Shown here: positions 1-9,605 of the stretch, piece after piece
Layout of the letters: each line of letters begins with the position of its first letter
Numbering within the stretch: the stretch's first letter is position 1
Assembly (NCBI RefSeq): GCF_024714495.1
Contig: NZ_JAMZMJ010000016.1
Location: forward strand, 1-64,000
Length of the DNA stretch: 64,000 bases
Reading direction: 5' to 3'
Origin: Marinoscillum pacificum
Lineage (GTDB): Bacteria > Bacteroidota > Bacteroidia > Cytophagales > Cyclobacteriaceae
The notes under the pieces: generated by a model
What the model saw: the letters and a program-made list of their open reading frames with translations, nothing else
Told to the model about the DNA's origin: nothing
Database searches by the model: none
Made by a program: the position numbers and the translations under genes

Positions 1-5
1 AGACT

Positions 6-117
<112 letters not shown>

Positions 118-124
118 TTATTAT

Positions 125-158
125 AAAGGGTAGTTCTTTTTAGAACTACCCTTTTTTT
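125..158 (+). terminator. Rho-independent terminator of the rRNA operon
   Basis: A 13-bp stem (AAAGGGTAGTTCT pairing with AGAACTACCCTTT) with a 4-nt loop is followed by a T run, a few bases after the 5S gene. Confidence 0.9.
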
Positions 159-269
159 GTTTATATACTTTTTAGAGGCTGTACTGTTCTATATAAAATA
201 GTTCATGGTGAAGCTCAAGTCTGTCTTCTATTATCACATACAAATCATTTAGAATACGTTCTTTCAATA

Positions 270-277
270 TACCTTTG
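270..277 (+). promoter_or_regulatory. Putative Bacteroidota -7 element (TACCTTTG)
   Basis: TACCTTTG matches the TAnnTTTG consensus of the Bacteroidota housekeeping sigma factor and lies 24 bp before the ATG at 301. The upstream -33 match is poor (TTTA near 249). It would drive the 301-6516 operon. Confidence 0.4.
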
Positions 278-300
278 ATTGAATCGGAAATAATAGCTAG

Positions 301-2253
301 ATGACTTTTCTAAACCCACAGGCATTTTGGGGATTATGTTTATTAATCATTCCTCTGATAGTTCATTTATTTAGTTTTAGAAGATATAAGAAGGTACTTT
401 TTTCAAACCTTGCATTTCTTTCAGAAATAAAAGAGCAAAAACAATCCTCTTCTACTGTCAAGAAGTTCCTTGTTCTAATAAGTCGACTCTTGTTTCTGTT
501 TTTTTTAATTGTAGCATTTGCTCAACCAACGTTGGAAAAGGGAGATGAAATAGCTATTGGTTCTTCTTTGGTCTATTTTGATAATTCTCTTAGTATGCAA
601 CAAGTTGATAATACTGGGGAACCGTTATTATTTATTGCGTCTAATAGTTTAGAGACTATTATTGGAGATGAACTGCAGTCCGTGAGGTTGATGAGCAATG
701 ATGCGATTATGAATTACACTGGGGTTGAATCTGATATTTCTGAACTACAGCGATTTTCTTCAAGTAGCGTAAATGTAGGAGCAATTATTGATAAGCAGGA
801 ATTGTATGGTAGTGATAAAGTATCATTAATTTCTGATTTCCAAAAAAATGGATTCGAGCTTAGTATTATAGAACAGGATACTAGTAGCAGCTTTGAATTA
901 TATCAATTAATCCCGGGTAAACAGAGCAATGTTTTTATTGATAGTGTATGGCTAAGTATTGGAGGTAGTCAGGCTGAAACTCAAAAGTTATTGATTGAAC
1001 TGGGCAATTCAGGAGGAATGGAAATTTCTGATGGTCTAGTTCAATTGAAGCGAGGGGATAGACAAATAGCTAGTCAAACATTTAACCTAGTAGCTGAAGG
1101 ACGGACACGTATAGAAATGTCTTTGGAAACGGGTGATCGTATATATGGTGCTTACACACTGGAACTTGCAGATGCTCCTGTTGTCTTTGATAATAAATTT
1201 CATTTTAATATTATTAAACCAAGCCAAGCTAACGTGGTTTTAGTGGAGGAAGGAAAGTCTCAAACAGGAGATTTTGTAGCGAAGCTTTATAGTAATCGTG
1301 ATTATTTCAATTTTACACGAGAATATATCAGTGCTACTTCGTTGAGTAGGTTGTCGAATGTTGATCTACTGATTCTTTCTGAGTTATCTGTGTTGCCGGA
1401 ATGGTTACTTAGTCAGATTGGGTTAATAAAGGGTAAGGTCCTGGTTATTCCTTCTGGCCATTCCGAAGTTGATTCATATCAGAAGTTATTGTCAGTTGGA
1501 ATTTCTTTAAATGAAAATGAACGATTGCAACCCTTAAATGCGAAGAGTTTAGAACATCCTTTTTTAGCAGGAGCTTTCACAAGAGATTTATCTAATCGAG
1601 CAAGTCTTCCACAGTTTCGGACGATATTTAATTTGACGGGATATTTTGAAAAATTACTTGAAACGAATGAAGGTTTACCTGTACTTAGCCATTTTGGAAA
1701 TACTTCGATGTACTTGTTGAACACACCTTTGTCTGATGATTATACCAATTTTCAGAAACATGCCTTATTCATACCTATTATGTATCGGCTGGCTCAAAAG
1801 AACATACAAGATCCATTGTTTCATCGATTGGATGAAGAGTATGTGCAAATTGGAGTGGACAGTATTGTTAATAATGGAATTTTGAAATTAAGTTCAGTAG
1901 ACAATTCATTCATTCCCTCATATAGGTTTAGTACTCAAGGTTTGACATTAGAAATTCCTGAAGAAATGAATGAGCCAGGAATTTATTATCTCACAAATGA
2001 TAGTGACACTTTGGGAGTATTTGCTTTTAACTACTCATTAAGTGAATCAGATATTCATACACATTCACCTGAAGAGTTGTCAAGATTAGCTAATGAGAAT
2101 GCACATATTTCATATTATCCAATTAATACGAATGCTTTATCTTCAGCCTCGTTTAATATGAATAAGGAGTCTGAATCCTTATGGAAATATGCATTACTTT
2201 TGGCCCTGTCATTCATTCTTATTGAATCAATTCTTTTGAGATTTCTTAAATGA
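301..2253 (+). CDS. BatA-domain membrane protein
   Basis: This 650-aa protein starts with the BatA/aerotolerance N-terminal module: two hydrophobic helices at about residues 8-25 and 55-75, with FLNPQAFWGL at the start and a basic RRYKK loop between them. A long extracytoplasmic region follows and a last membrane helix lies at about 628-648. Members of this family sit in the inner membrane. Some have von Willebrand factor A domains and accompany MoxR ATPases, but no complete MIDAS motif was seen here (only a VYFDNSLSM stretch near residue 91, which resembles the start of one). It overlaps the next gene by 4 bp (ATGA), so it is probably translationally coupled. The molecular role is unknown. 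Confidence 0.8.
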   Translation: MTFLNPQAFWGLCLLIIPLIVHLFSFRRYKKVLFSNLAFLSEIKEQKQSSSTVKKFLVLISRLLFLFFLIVAFAQPTLEKGDEIAIGSSLVYFDNSLSMQQVDNTGEPLLFIASNSLETIIGDELQSVRLMSNDAIMNYTGVESDISELQRFSSSSVNVGAIIDKQELYGSDKVSLISDFQKNGFELSIIEQDTSSSFELYQLIPGKQSNVFIDSVWLSIGGSQAETQKLLIELGNSGGMEISDGLVQLKRGDRQIASQTFNLVAEGRTRIEMSLETGDRIYGAYTLELADAPVVFDNKFHFNIIKPSQANVVLVEEGKSQTGDFVAKLYSNRDYFNFTREYISATSLSRLSNVDLLILSELSVLPEWLLSQIGLIKGKVLVIPSGHSEVDSYQKLLSVGISLNENERLQPLNAKSLEHPFLAGAFTRDLSNRASLPQFRTIFNLTGYFEKLLETNEGLPVLSHFGNTSMYLLNTPLSDDYTNFQKHALFIPIMYRLAQKNIQDPLFHRLDEEYVQIGVDSIVNNGILKLSSVDNSFIPSYRFSTQGLTLEIPEEMNEPGIYYLTNDSDTLGVFAFNYSLSESDIHTHSPEELSRLANENAHISYYPINTNALSSASFNMNKESESLWKYALLLALSFILIESILLRFLK

Positions 2254-3506
2254 AGATTTTACTTAAAGGCTCCAAAATATTTGATAAATACTCATCATTT
2301 CATCAGCAAGAGGTTGATGTACTCATTGAAAATGGTGAGATCACTGAAATAGCTAAAAACATATCTTCGAAATATGATCATTCATTCGAAGGATGTATCG
2401 TTACCTCTGGTTTGTTTGATTTGAATGCTCATTTCACTGAACCAGGTTCAGAACACCGCGAGGATTTGTATTCAGGAACCAAGTCAGCAAGTTTTAGTGG
2501 TTTTACTGATGTATGTGTTATTCCAAACACTGAACCGGTTATTGAATCCAAAAGTGATGTAAAATTCATCAAAAGAGGATCAGCCAACGGTGTTGAATTG
2601 CATTCTATTGGAGCTATAAGTGAGGGGTGCAAAGGTGAAAACTTAACTGAGATTCTGGATTTGCAGAATGCTGGTGCAGTTGCATTTTCAGATGGATTGA
2701 ATACCATATACAATACTGAGCTTTTATTAAAGGCTCTACAATATGTTCAGAAGTTTGAGGGGTTGATAATTAATCACCCTAAGGATATCCACTTGTCTCA
2801 GTTTGCGCAGATGCATGAGGGGAAAGTGAGTACTATATTGGGTATGAATGGTGAACCTTCAATATCTGAAGAAATTGCGATTAAAAGAGATTTGGATATA
2901 CTTTCTTATGCTGGAGGGAGGCTTCACTTTAGTCAAATATCTACAGCAAAAGGAGTGGAATTGATCAAGAAGGCTAAGAAAGATGGATTAGATGTGACAT
3001 GTGATGTATCTATTCATCAATTGATCTACACTGATTCAGATTTGATGGATTATGATACCAATTATAAGGTTGATCCTCCATTTAGATCAGAGAAAGATAG
3101 AAAAGCACTGCTCAAAGGATTGGAAACAGGAGTGATAGACGCGATTGTTTCAGCACATAATCCTCAAGATCCAGAAAGTAAGGATTTGGAATTTGATCTT
3201 TCAACAGCTGGTATATGTTCACTTCCTTCATTTATGAGCGATCTTTTGAGTCTTTCAGCCTCACTTGATCTGGAGGTTCTTTTCGATAAGGTGACAAATG
3301 GACCAAGAGGTGTCTTAAAATTTGATCCAGTAAAAATCGAAAAAGGAGCCAAAGCTAGACTCGCCATAATATCTCTGGATAAAGAGTGGGTATTTGATGC
3401 ATCGATTAATCCATCTCGATCTATCAACTCACCGCAATTCAACAAAATAATGAAAGGAAAGTGTCTTGCTGTTATTAATGGCGAAGAACTAATCATTAAT
3501 TCATGA
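2250..3506 (+). CDS. Dihydroorotase-like amidohydrolase with a degenerate active site
   Basis: The 418-aa protein aligns along its whole length with type I dihydroorotases (PyrC/AllB group), which close carbamoyl-aspartate to dihydroorotate in pyrimidine synthesis. Landmarks are GLFDLNAHFTEPGSEH near 54-69, INHPKD near 175, RLHFSQISTAKG near 224, DPPFRSEKDR near 275 and SAHNPQDPESK near 301. Several metal ligands are changed: the first His of HxH is Asn59, the His of the usual HxxHxST segment is Gln229, and the Asp of TDHAPH is Ala302. His61 and His176 remain. It is therefore probably not an active dihydroorotase, or has a structural role like the pseudo-dihydroorotases that support aspartate carbamoyltransferase in some bacteria. 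No pyrB lies nearby. It overlaps both neighbours by 4 bp. Confidence 0.8.
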   Translation: MKILLKGSKIFDKYSSFHQQEVDVLIENGEITEIAKNISSKYDHSFEGCIVTSGLFDLNAHFTEPGSEHREDLYSGTKSASFSGFTDVCVIPNTEPVIESKSDVKFIKRGSANGVELHSIGAISEGCKGENLTEILDLQNAGAVAFSDGLNTIYNTELLLKALQYVQKFEGLIINHPKDIHLSQFAQMHEGKVSTILGMNGEPSISEEIAIKRDLDILSYAGGRLHFSQISTAKGVELIKKAKKDGLDVTCDVSIHQLIYTDSDLMDYDTNYKVDPPFRSEKDRKALLKGLETGVIDAIVSAHNPQDPESKDLEFDLSTAGICSLPSFMSDLLSLSASLDLEVLFDKVTNGPRGVLKFDPVKIEKGAKARLAIISLDKEWVFDASINPSRSINSPQFNKIMKGKCLAVINGEELIINS

Positions 3507-4015
3507 TTTTTAAGTCTACATTAAAATTTGCACTTCTAGCAGGAGTCTTTATGATAGTGATCTATCATTTATCTTTCTGGCTAGGGGTTAATCCACAAAT
3601 AGATCTTGGGCATTTGTTCGTTGACCTTGTGTTAATCGGGTTATTCGTATTCTTTGCGGAGAAAGATTATAAGACCTATAAGAATGGAGGTATACTTCAT
3701 TTTTGGCAAGGGATGACTATTGGTTTCATTGTCTACGCTCTAGGCTCTGCTATTTTCTTGTCAGGGCAAATATTTTATTACAATTTTGATGCGGATGCTG
3801 TAATAAATTACCAATCTGCTGCGACTAAGTTCCTTGAAGAACGATCGGAGATTTTTATCGATAAGTTTGGTGAAGACATGTATCAACTTCAATTGGAGGA
3901 GATAAAGCATGTCACCAAATGGGATTTGATTCAAGAATCGACGGTTAAAAAAATCATAGCCGGATTCTTCATAACACCGGTTATATCGATAATTTTAAGG
4001 AAACAACCTAACTAA
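3503..4015 (+). CDS. DUF4199 membrane protein
   Basis: The 170-aa protein has four hydrophobic segments (about 8-28, 38-55, 70-95 and 148-165) and the layout of the DUF4199 family, a Bacteroidota inner-membrane family of unknown function. The motif YKTYKNGGILHFWQGMTIG resembles the LTFKEGFKIG motif of the family. It is the first of two adjacent members and overlaps the preceding gene by 4 bp. Confidence 0.8.
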   Translation: MIFKSTLKFALLAGVFMIVIYHLSFWLGVNPQIDLGHLFVDLVLIGLFVFFAEKDYKTYKNGGILHFWQGMTIGFIVYALGSAIFLSGQIFYYNFDADAVINYQSAATKFLEERSEIFIDKFGEDMYQLQLEEIKHVTKWDLIQESTVKKIIAGFFITPVISIILRKQPN

Positions 4016-4022
4016 TTGTACA

Positions 4023-4544
4023 ATGAAAAATGCAGTAAAATCAGGAATTTATGTAGGAGTATTTGGGATCATCATTAACCTAATCGTTTATGTAATTGAT
4101 CCAACTCTGTTTATCAAATGGTGGTTTGGTATTGGTTTACTAGTGATCAATCTTGGATTGGTTATCTATTTTGGGTTACAATATCGAAAAGAAGAGGAAG
4201 GCTATCTTACGTTTAAAGAAGGGTTTTTACATGGATTTGTTTTGCTTTTAATTTCAGGCTTTATTGGGATATTATTCAGTGCTCTACTGTATAATGTCAT
4301 TGACCCTGAGTTACCGGAGATTCTAACGGATGCTACTATTGAGCAAACAAGGACAATGTTGGAGAATTTCGGAACACCAAGTGATGCAATGGATGAGGCT
4401 CTTGAAAAAGTAAGAGAGGATGCTCCTAATAGCTATACTTTTGGAGGCCTTTTAAAGGGCTATGGTATCTTGATCATTTTTTACCTAATCATTTCACTTA
4501 TCACTGGCGCTATCGTAAAGAAAAGCGAACCTGACTTTGAATAA
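4023..4544 (+). CDS. DUF4199 membrane protein
   Basis: The 173-aa protein has the same four-helix layout as its neighbour, with the typical motif EEGYLTFKEGFLHG near residue 60. It begins 7 bp after the preceding gene and is likely its paralogue. Function is unknown. Its position before two glycosyltransferases suggests a role in the envelope, but this is inference. Confidence 0.85.
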   Translation: MKNAVKSGIYVGVFGIIINLIVYVIDPTLFIKWWFGIGLLVINLGLVIYFGLQYRKEEEGYLTFKEGFLHGFVLLLISGFIGILFSALLYNVIDPELPEILTDATIEQTRTMLENFGTPSDAMDEALEKVREDAPNSYTFGGLLKGYGILIIFYLIISLITGAIVKKSEPDFE

Positions 4545-4553
4545 TCAACACCT

Positions 4554-5528
4554 GTGACACAAAAAGCACTTGACCTTAGTATTGTAGTACCAGTATATAA
4601 CGAGGAAGAATCACTTCCTGAGTTGTTTGAATGGATTTGTAGAGTCGTTGACGAACATTCAATAACAACTGAAGTGCTCTTTGTGGACGATGGAAGCAGT
4701 GATGCTTCCTGGAGTGTAATCATGAATTTAAGAAAATCGGATTCTCGTGCTAAGGGAATCCGATTTAATCGTAATTATGGAAAGTCAGCAGCTTTGCAGA
4801 CTGGATTCCAAGCGTGCAATGGTGAAGTGGTCATTACCATGGATGCCGACCTACAAGATAGCCCAGACGAGATACCTGGTTTGATCAAAATGATCAAAGA
4901 AGATGGCTATCAACTCGTGTCTGGATGGAAAAGAGAAAGACATGATCCATTAGGCAAAACTATTCCCTCCAAATTTTTTAACGGGGTAACCAGAATGGTA
5001 TCTGGAATTAAACTTCATGACTTCAATTGTGGCCTCAAGGCCTATCATAGAGATGTGGTGAAGAATATAGAAGTATATGGCGAAATGCATCGCTATATTC
5101 CATTGATAGCGAAGTGGAGTGGTTTTTATAAAATCGGAGAGAAGGTAGTACAACACAGAGAACGCAAGTTTGGGACTACTAAATTTGGACTAGAACGTTT
5201 TGTGCATGGCTTTCTAGATTTGATTTCCGTGAGTTTTGTGACTCGATTCAGAAAGAATCCTATGCACTTTTTCGGAACTCTTGGGACCCTTTCTTTTTTA
5301 TTCGGAATAGTGGTGACAGGTTTTTTAATTGGTGATAAATTATACTCATTGTCACATCATTTGCCAGTAAGAGATGTAGTTGATCAGCCCTTATTTTTTA
5401 TTGCTCTGGTTGCTATTATTTTGGGTACGCAACTGTTCCTTGCTGGCTTCCTAGCAGAAATGATCATACAGGTTAATCCTAAAAAGAATGATTACCTAAT
5501 TTCAGAAAATCTTGGCATCGATGCCTAA
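4554..5528 (+). CDS. Family 2 glycosyltransferase, DPM1/GtrB type
   Basis: The 324-aa protein has an N-terminal GT-A fold (SIVVPVYNEEESLPEL near residue 9, the DDGSSD motif, and MDADLQDSPDEI as the metal-binding DxD region) and two C-terminal membrane helices at about 240-262 and 278-305. This is the layout of polyprenyl-phosphate sugar transferases (DPM1, GtrB, ArnC). They move a sugar from a nucleotide donor to undecaprenyl phosphate on the inner face of the membrane. The start is GTG, 9 bp after the preceding stop; no ATG is available before the conserved N-terminus. Confidence 0.9.
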   Translation: MTQKALDLSIVVPVYNEEESLPELFEWICRVVDEHSITTEVLFVDDGSSDASWSVIMNLRKSDSRAKGIRFNRNYGKSAALQTGFQACNGEVVITMDADLQDSPDEIPGLIKMIKEDGYQLVSGWKRERHDPLGKTIPSKFFNGVTRMVSGIKLHDFNCGLKAYHRDVVKNIEVYGEMHRYIPLIAKWSGFYKIGEKVVQHRERKFGTTKFGLERFVHGFLDLISVSFVTRFRKNPMHFFGTLGTLSFLFGIVVTGFLIGDKLYSLSHHLPVRDVVDQPLFFIALVAIILGTQLFLAGFLAEMIIQVNPKKNDYLISENLGIDA

Positions 5529-6516
5529 GTACTCTATTGTAATTCCTGTATACAATCGACCAGACGAAGTAGATGAACTTCTAGAGACTCTAACTTCTCA
5601 AACTTTCAAGGATTTTGAGGTCGTGATAGTTGAAGATGGCTCGACAGTTGATTGTAAAGATGTCATATCCAAATATGCCTCAAGGCTTGACATACAGTAT
5701 TTCGTCAAAGAGAATGGTGGTCAAGGGTTTGCAAGGAATTATGGTTATGAACGGGCTATTGGCGAATACTTCATTGTATTTGATTCTGATTGCTTGATTC
5801 CGCCACATTATTTAGCGAGCGTTGATGCGTTTTTAATACAGAATAATGTGGATGCCTACGGAGGCCCAGATGCTGCACATGAATCATTCACTGTAACCCA
5901 AAAGGCTATCAACCACGTAATGACTTCTTTTTTCACTACTGGAGGAATAAGAGGGAATAAAAAACATATTGGGACGTATCATCCTCGAAGTTTTAATATG
6001 GGGATTAGTAGAGCAGTTTGGGAACAAACGAAAGGGTATATCATCCCATTTATGGGAGAGGACATGGAGTTTAGCACTCGTATACTCAAAGAAGGCTTCA
6101 AAACAGCTCTTATTCCAGATGCATTCGTTTATCACAAAAGACGAACAAGTCTGACCAAGTTTTACAAACAGCTAAAATACTTTGGTAGAGCTCGAATCAA
6201 TTTATCCAGATTTCACAAAGGGCAGGTTGGTGTTGTTCACCTATTCCCAACCGTTTTTAGCCTTGGATTGATTTTAAGTTTATTATTGTCAGCAGCTCAA
6301 CTTCTACTAGGCTATTTTGGTGCAATGTGTTATCTGGCATATTTTACATTAATATTCCTGGAAGCTCTACTTAAAACCAAATCCATCAAGGTTGGAGTGC
6401 TTTCTCCTTTGGTTGCGTTCTTGCAATTGTTTGGGTACGGATATGGCCTTATCTATGAGTGGTTTAGAAAACTCAGAGGAATAAACCCGAATACTAAATA
6501 CATCGAGCTTTATTAA
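5521..6516 (+). CDS. Family 2 glycosyltransferase
   Basis: The 331-aa protein has a GT-A domain (YSIVIPVYNRPDEVDELL at the N-terminus, VEDGST, FDSDCLIPP as the DxD region, GEDMEFSTRI as the acceptor-site ED motif) and a hydrophobic C-terminal part with about two membrane helices (240-290). ATG 5521 is preferred over the upstream TTG at 5512 because it begins just before the conserved strand and overlaps the preceding gene by only 8 bp. The donor and acceptor are not predictable. It is the last gene of the operon. Confidence 0.9.
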   Translation: MPKYSIVIPVYNRPDEVDELLETLTSQTFKDFEVVIVEDGSTVDCKDVISKYASRLDIQYFVKENGGQGFARNYGYERAIGEYFIVFDSDCLIPPHYLASVDAFLIQNNVDAYGGPDAAHESFTVTQKAINHVMTSFFTTGGIRGNKKHIGTYHPRSFNMGISRAVWEQTKGYIIPFMGEDMEFSTRILKEGFKTALIPDAFVYHKRRTSLTKFYKQLKYFGRARINLSRFHKGQVGVVHLFPTVFSLGLILSLLLSAAQLLLGYFGAMCYLAYFTLIFLEALLKTKSIKVGVLSPLVAFLQLFGYGYGLIYEWFRKLRGINPNTKYIELY

Positions 6517-6522
6517 GCTTAC

Positions 6523-7287
6523 TTATTTCTCTACTCTGTAAATGATCTCGTCTTGAGGAAGGGCATATCGTTTTACTTCTTCCTTCGGCAACTCCATTAC
6601 CATTTTTTCTTCTACCACCTTAAAGCCTGCACTTGCCAGTCTTTTTGCATAATCTTTACCGTACATACGTACATGATCATCTTGTCCAAAGACTTTTTCT
6701 CTTTCAGTAGGAGATGTGATTGATTTGTCCTCGAATGTTTCATCCTCAAGTGGATAAAAGAAGGGAACCTGAAGAATTGCCCATCCACCTGGTTTCAACA
6801 CGCGACGCATTTCTTGCATAGCCTTGATGTCACTATCTACGTGCTCTAAAACGTGGTTACAGAAGATTACATCAAATGTATTTTCCTCAAATGGAATCTC
6901 ATGAATATCCATTTTCACTTTTGCTAAAGGAGATTCAATATCACCCGTGATATAATCTAGATTATCCAATTTTTCGAAACGATCGATGAAGCATAGCTCG
7001 GGAGCTATGTGAAGCATTTTTCTTTCTTTGGTGAAGAAGTCAGTTCTATCTCTTAGGTATAACCAAATTAAACGGTGTCTTTCTAGTGCTAAACAGCTTG
7101 GGCAAAGTGCGTTTTCACGTGATTGACGACCGTATGGAAGGAACTTTCTGAAGGTAGAATCACATACCGGGCATTGTACATTATTGCCTTTGTAAAACAG
7201 TGCTGCAACGCGTAAACCATAGTGGCTTACAAGCTGAAGATATTTTCTTGGTACTCTTCTAAGTAGAAAGCTAATTAGTTGCTTCAT
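6523..7287 (-). CDS. Class I SAM-dependent methyltransferase with N-terminal zinc ribbon
   Basis: The 254-aa protein carries two CxxC pairs near residues 39-42 and 62-65 (CPVCDS and CPSC), a likely zinc ribbon. A Methyltransf_11-type domain follows, with HIAPE near 95, DYITGDIES near 110, FDVIFCNHVLEHV near 138 and RVLKPGGWAILQVP near 162. Similar proteins modify sugars or lipids in envelope glycan clusters, which fits the convergent glycosyltransferase genes, but the substrate is unknown. Confidence 0.85.
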   Translation of the reverse strand: MKQLISFLLRRVPRKYLQLVSHYGLRVAALFYKGNNVQCPVCDSTFRKFLPYGRQSRENALCPSCLALERHRLIWLYLRDRTDFFTKERKMLHIAPELCFIDRFEKLDNLDYITGDIESPLAKVKMDIHEIPFEENTFDVIFCNHVLEHVDSDIKAMQEMRRVLKPGGWAILQVPFFYPLEDETFEDKSITSPTEREKVFGQDDHVRMYGKDYAKRLASAGFKVVEEKMVMELPKEEVKRYALPQDEIIYRVEK

Positions 7288-7321
7288 TTGGTTGATTCTC
7301 AGTTCTTAATCAATAAGCTGC

Positions 7322-7329
7322 CAAAGATA
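7322..7329 (-). promoter_or_regulatory. Putative -7 element (TATCTTTG) of the methyltransferase gene
   Basis: On the minus strand TATCTTTG matches TAnnTTTG, 35 bp before the ATG at 7287. A TTTG lies 24 bp further upstream, a slightly long spacing for a -33 element. Confidence 0.4.
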
Positions 7330-7380
7330 GGTAAGATCACTATATTTATGGTTCAAACAGGTAAGGTGCGATATATGTAC

Positions 7381-7797
7381 ATGCGATTATATGTAATGAT
7401 ATTCACCATTTTTTTGATGGGTACGGTTGCATATGCTCAGAAGTCTAAGAAAGATGACTGGAAAAAGCATACGCCTACGGAAAATATAAAGCCCGGTTAT
7501 GAGGCCAATAGGGCAAAAAACCGACCAAAAAGAAAAGTGATTGAATATATCTATGTCAAGGATTCGAAGGGTATTTTATTTGGAAACCCTTGTGCAGTGG
7601 AGGTGACCAGAAAAATGGGATTCGAATACGTTCCTCAACCGCTTGGCGTGCCTGGAGGGATGACCATTTCTGAAATAGAGAATCACAACATGTTGGTGAA
7701 ACTCAAACTGTTTTTTACCAAAGGGCCATTTTGGAAATTGGTAGCCAAGAAACGAATAAAAGAATGCGCTGAAAATAGCGGCGATTTTGTAGGATAA
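7381..7797 (+). CDS. Secreted hypothetical protein
   Basis: The 138-aa protein has a clear signal peptide (residues 1-20, ending VAYAQ). ATG 7381 was chosen because it places the signal peptide at the N-terminus; in-frame ATGs at 7348 and 7375 and a TTG at 7279 would add a polar extension. The mature part is basic, with one Cys in FGNPCAVEVTRKMGF and another near the C-terminus (KECAEN). I do not recognise a family. The stop overlaps the start of the next gene (TAATG), so the two are probably co-translated. Confidence 0.75.
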   Translation: MRLYVMIFTIFLMGTVAYAQKSKKDDWKKHTPTENIKPGYEANRAKNRPKRKVIEYIYVKDSKGILFGNPCAVEVTRKMGFEYVPQPLGVPGGMTISEIENHNMLVKLKLFFTKGPFWKLVAKKRIKECAENSGDFVG

Positions 7798-8387
7798 TGG
7801 AAGCTTTACCAGTCAAATTTTCTCAGACTACTTTAACCGAACTGATGATTCCCAGTTATGCGAACTTCGGTGGTAAAATTCATGGAGGCATTCTATTGTC
7901 TTTGATGGATAAGGTAGCTTATGCCTGTGCTAGCAAACATGCTGGCGCTTATTGTGTAACTGTTTCGGTAGATGAAGTGGATTTTCTACAACCTGTAGAA
8001 GTAGGCGAACTTGTTCATTTGAAGGCTTCGGTAAACTATGTGGGAAATACATCTCTGGTGGTTGGAATTCAAGTGACTGCTGAGAATGTGAAAAATCATA
8101 CAATCAAACACACGAATACCAGCTACTTCACCATGGTGGCAAAAGATGACGATGAGAAATTAACTCAAGTTCCTCCGTTGATTCTTGAAGATATGGATCA
8201 GATCAGAAGGTTTATCGAGGCGATCAAGCGTAAGAATTTAAAATCTGAGTCTCGTAAAGCTATGAAGCAAGTGAAGTCTAACTTCATTTTAGTGGAAGAT
8301 TTTCCGTTGTTAAAAGATCAGCGTTGTGAAACTCGACTTTCAAAAGAAGGTGGGGATTGGGATAACTTATTCGCTGAGAATAATTAG
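7797..8387 (+). CDS. Acyl-CoA thioesterase, hotdog fold
   Basis: The 196-aa protein has a hotdog domain at about residues 10-125. NFGGKIHGGILLSLMDKVAYACA is the central helix with the usual N/G-H-G pattern, and VDFLQPVEVGELV follows. The layout is that of YciA/BACH-type acyl-CoA thioesterases, which release CoA from fatty acyl-CoA. About 65 residues at the C-terminus lie outside the domain and are largely charged. The stop codon overlaps that of the convergent gene by 4 bp. Confidence 0.85.
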   Translation: MEALPVKFSQTTLTELMIPSYANFGGKIHGGILLSLMDKVAYACASKHAGAYCVTVSVDEVDFLQPVEVGELVHLKASVNYVGNTSLVVGIQVTAENVKNHTIKHTNTSYFTMVAKDDDEKLTQVPPLILEDMDQIRRFIEAIKRKNLKSESRKAMKQVKSNFILVEDFPLLKDQRCETRLSKEGGDWDNLFAENN

Positions 8388-9559
8388 TTACACTTAAAAC
8401 TAAAATCCCCAAGATAGCCAAGGTCACGAGCTGTTCTTAGTGTTCTACAAGCTCTACGGTGATTGCCGATTTGTTCAAATCCTTCAGCTGCAGTTACATA
8501 ATTTTCCGCGCTTTGTGGCCAAATATTCAAATTCCATTTTGTTGCTTTGATAGCGCGTTCAGGATTTCCAGACTCTAAATATGCTCGAGCCATTCCAGTA
8601 TATAAGAAGTAATGTTCTTTGGGGATAACACTGGCTGTTAATACCAGTGGATATGCGTTACCATACATGCTTTTATAAAGCTTGATGGCATGCTCATTCG
8701 CTTTTTCATAATAAACCAACGCTTCGGTTGGGTTTTGAAGATTGATATGATAGATCAGAGCAAGTGACATGTATGAGTTCAAGAGGTTGAAATTGGACAC
8801 CAATAACTCATTGTATTGAGCAATAGCTTCTTCAATTTTACCTGTATTCTTATAGGAGTCAGCTAAATGTTCTTGTAAAACGTAAGTGGTTCTGGGGCCA
8901 TAGTTTTGGATCAGTTCGAAATAATAAATAGCATCTTCGTACTGTGCTTTTTTATAGCTTCTTTCTGCTTTATCCAGAAACTCAACATAAACGCGTTCCT
9001 TGAATTCTTTCATGTCTTTCTCCTTATCGGTAAAGACACCCAAGTCATTGAGCGAAGTAAGAGCTGCTTTTACCTTTCCTACTTCATAGTTCTTTTGTAC
9101 TTGTTCAAATACTGACCTTCTTAAAGCTAAACGCTCCTCGAGCTTTTTCTCATCAAAATACTTCTTGATGCTGATTCCAGACATTACAATCACTGCCATG
9201 ATAAAAGTAAATCCGAAAGCGTAGGCTGTTGCAATCCAGTTTTCTCTCCAATTAATTCTTGGGTCAACGTAAGGTCTTCTGGGTCTGTGCGAGTGTGGAT
9301 GATGGTACTGGGGAGGTGGAGGAGTGTATGATGTGTAGCTCGTACTCCCGAACTGTCTGGCTAAATCATACCTTGCTTTTTCATATGGATTGGATAACAC
9401 TTGATAGGCCTCATTAATCTCTTTGAATCGCTCTTCCATTTCTGAATGACCTCCGTGCTTGTCCGGGTGAAATTGTACAGCTAATTTTTTGAATGCTGCC
9501 TTGATTTCAGCCTGTGAAGCTTGTTCAGATATACCGAGTGTTTGATAATGATCGGCCAT
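8384..9559 (-). CDS. DnaJ-domain membrane protein with TPR repeats
   Basis: The 391-aa protein begins with a J domain (residues 3-68) that has the essential HPD motif (VQFHPDKHGG). A Pro/His/Tyr-rich linker follows, then one membrane helix at about 110-132 and a C-terminal half of TPR-like repeats (about 195-385, for example AIAQYNELLVSNFNLLNSYMSLALIY split over several helices). The J domain should lie in the cytoplasm and recruit DnaK; the TPR half would then be periplasmic. The client is unknown. Confidence 0.85.
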   Translation of the reverse strand: MADHYQTLGISEQASQAEIKAAFKKLAVQFHPDKHGGHSEMEERFKEINEAYQVLSNPYEKARYDLARQFGSTSYTSYTPPPPQYHHPHSHRPRRPYVDPRINWRENWIATAYAFGFTFIMAVIVMSGISIKKYFDEKKLEERLALRRSVFEQVQKNYEVGKVKAALTSLNDLGVFTDKEKDMKEFKERVYVEFLDKAERSYKKAQYEDAIYYFELIQNYGPRTTYVLQEHLADSYKNTGKIEEAIAQYNELLVSNFNLLNSYMSLALIYHINLQNPTEALVYYEKANEHAIKLYKSMYGNAYPLVLTASVIPKEHYFLYTGMARAYLESGNPERAIKATKWNLNIWPQSAENYVTAAEGFEQIGNHRRACRTLRTARDLGYLGDFSFKCN

Positions 9560-9605
9560 AAAACAGTGTTATAGCTTATTAACGCAACCTATATACGATA
9601 TTGTT

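Noticed and set aside
3164-3496. 110-codon minus-strand frame within the dihydroorotase-like gene
   Set aside because: It is antisense to a conserved gene, with no start context and no domain.
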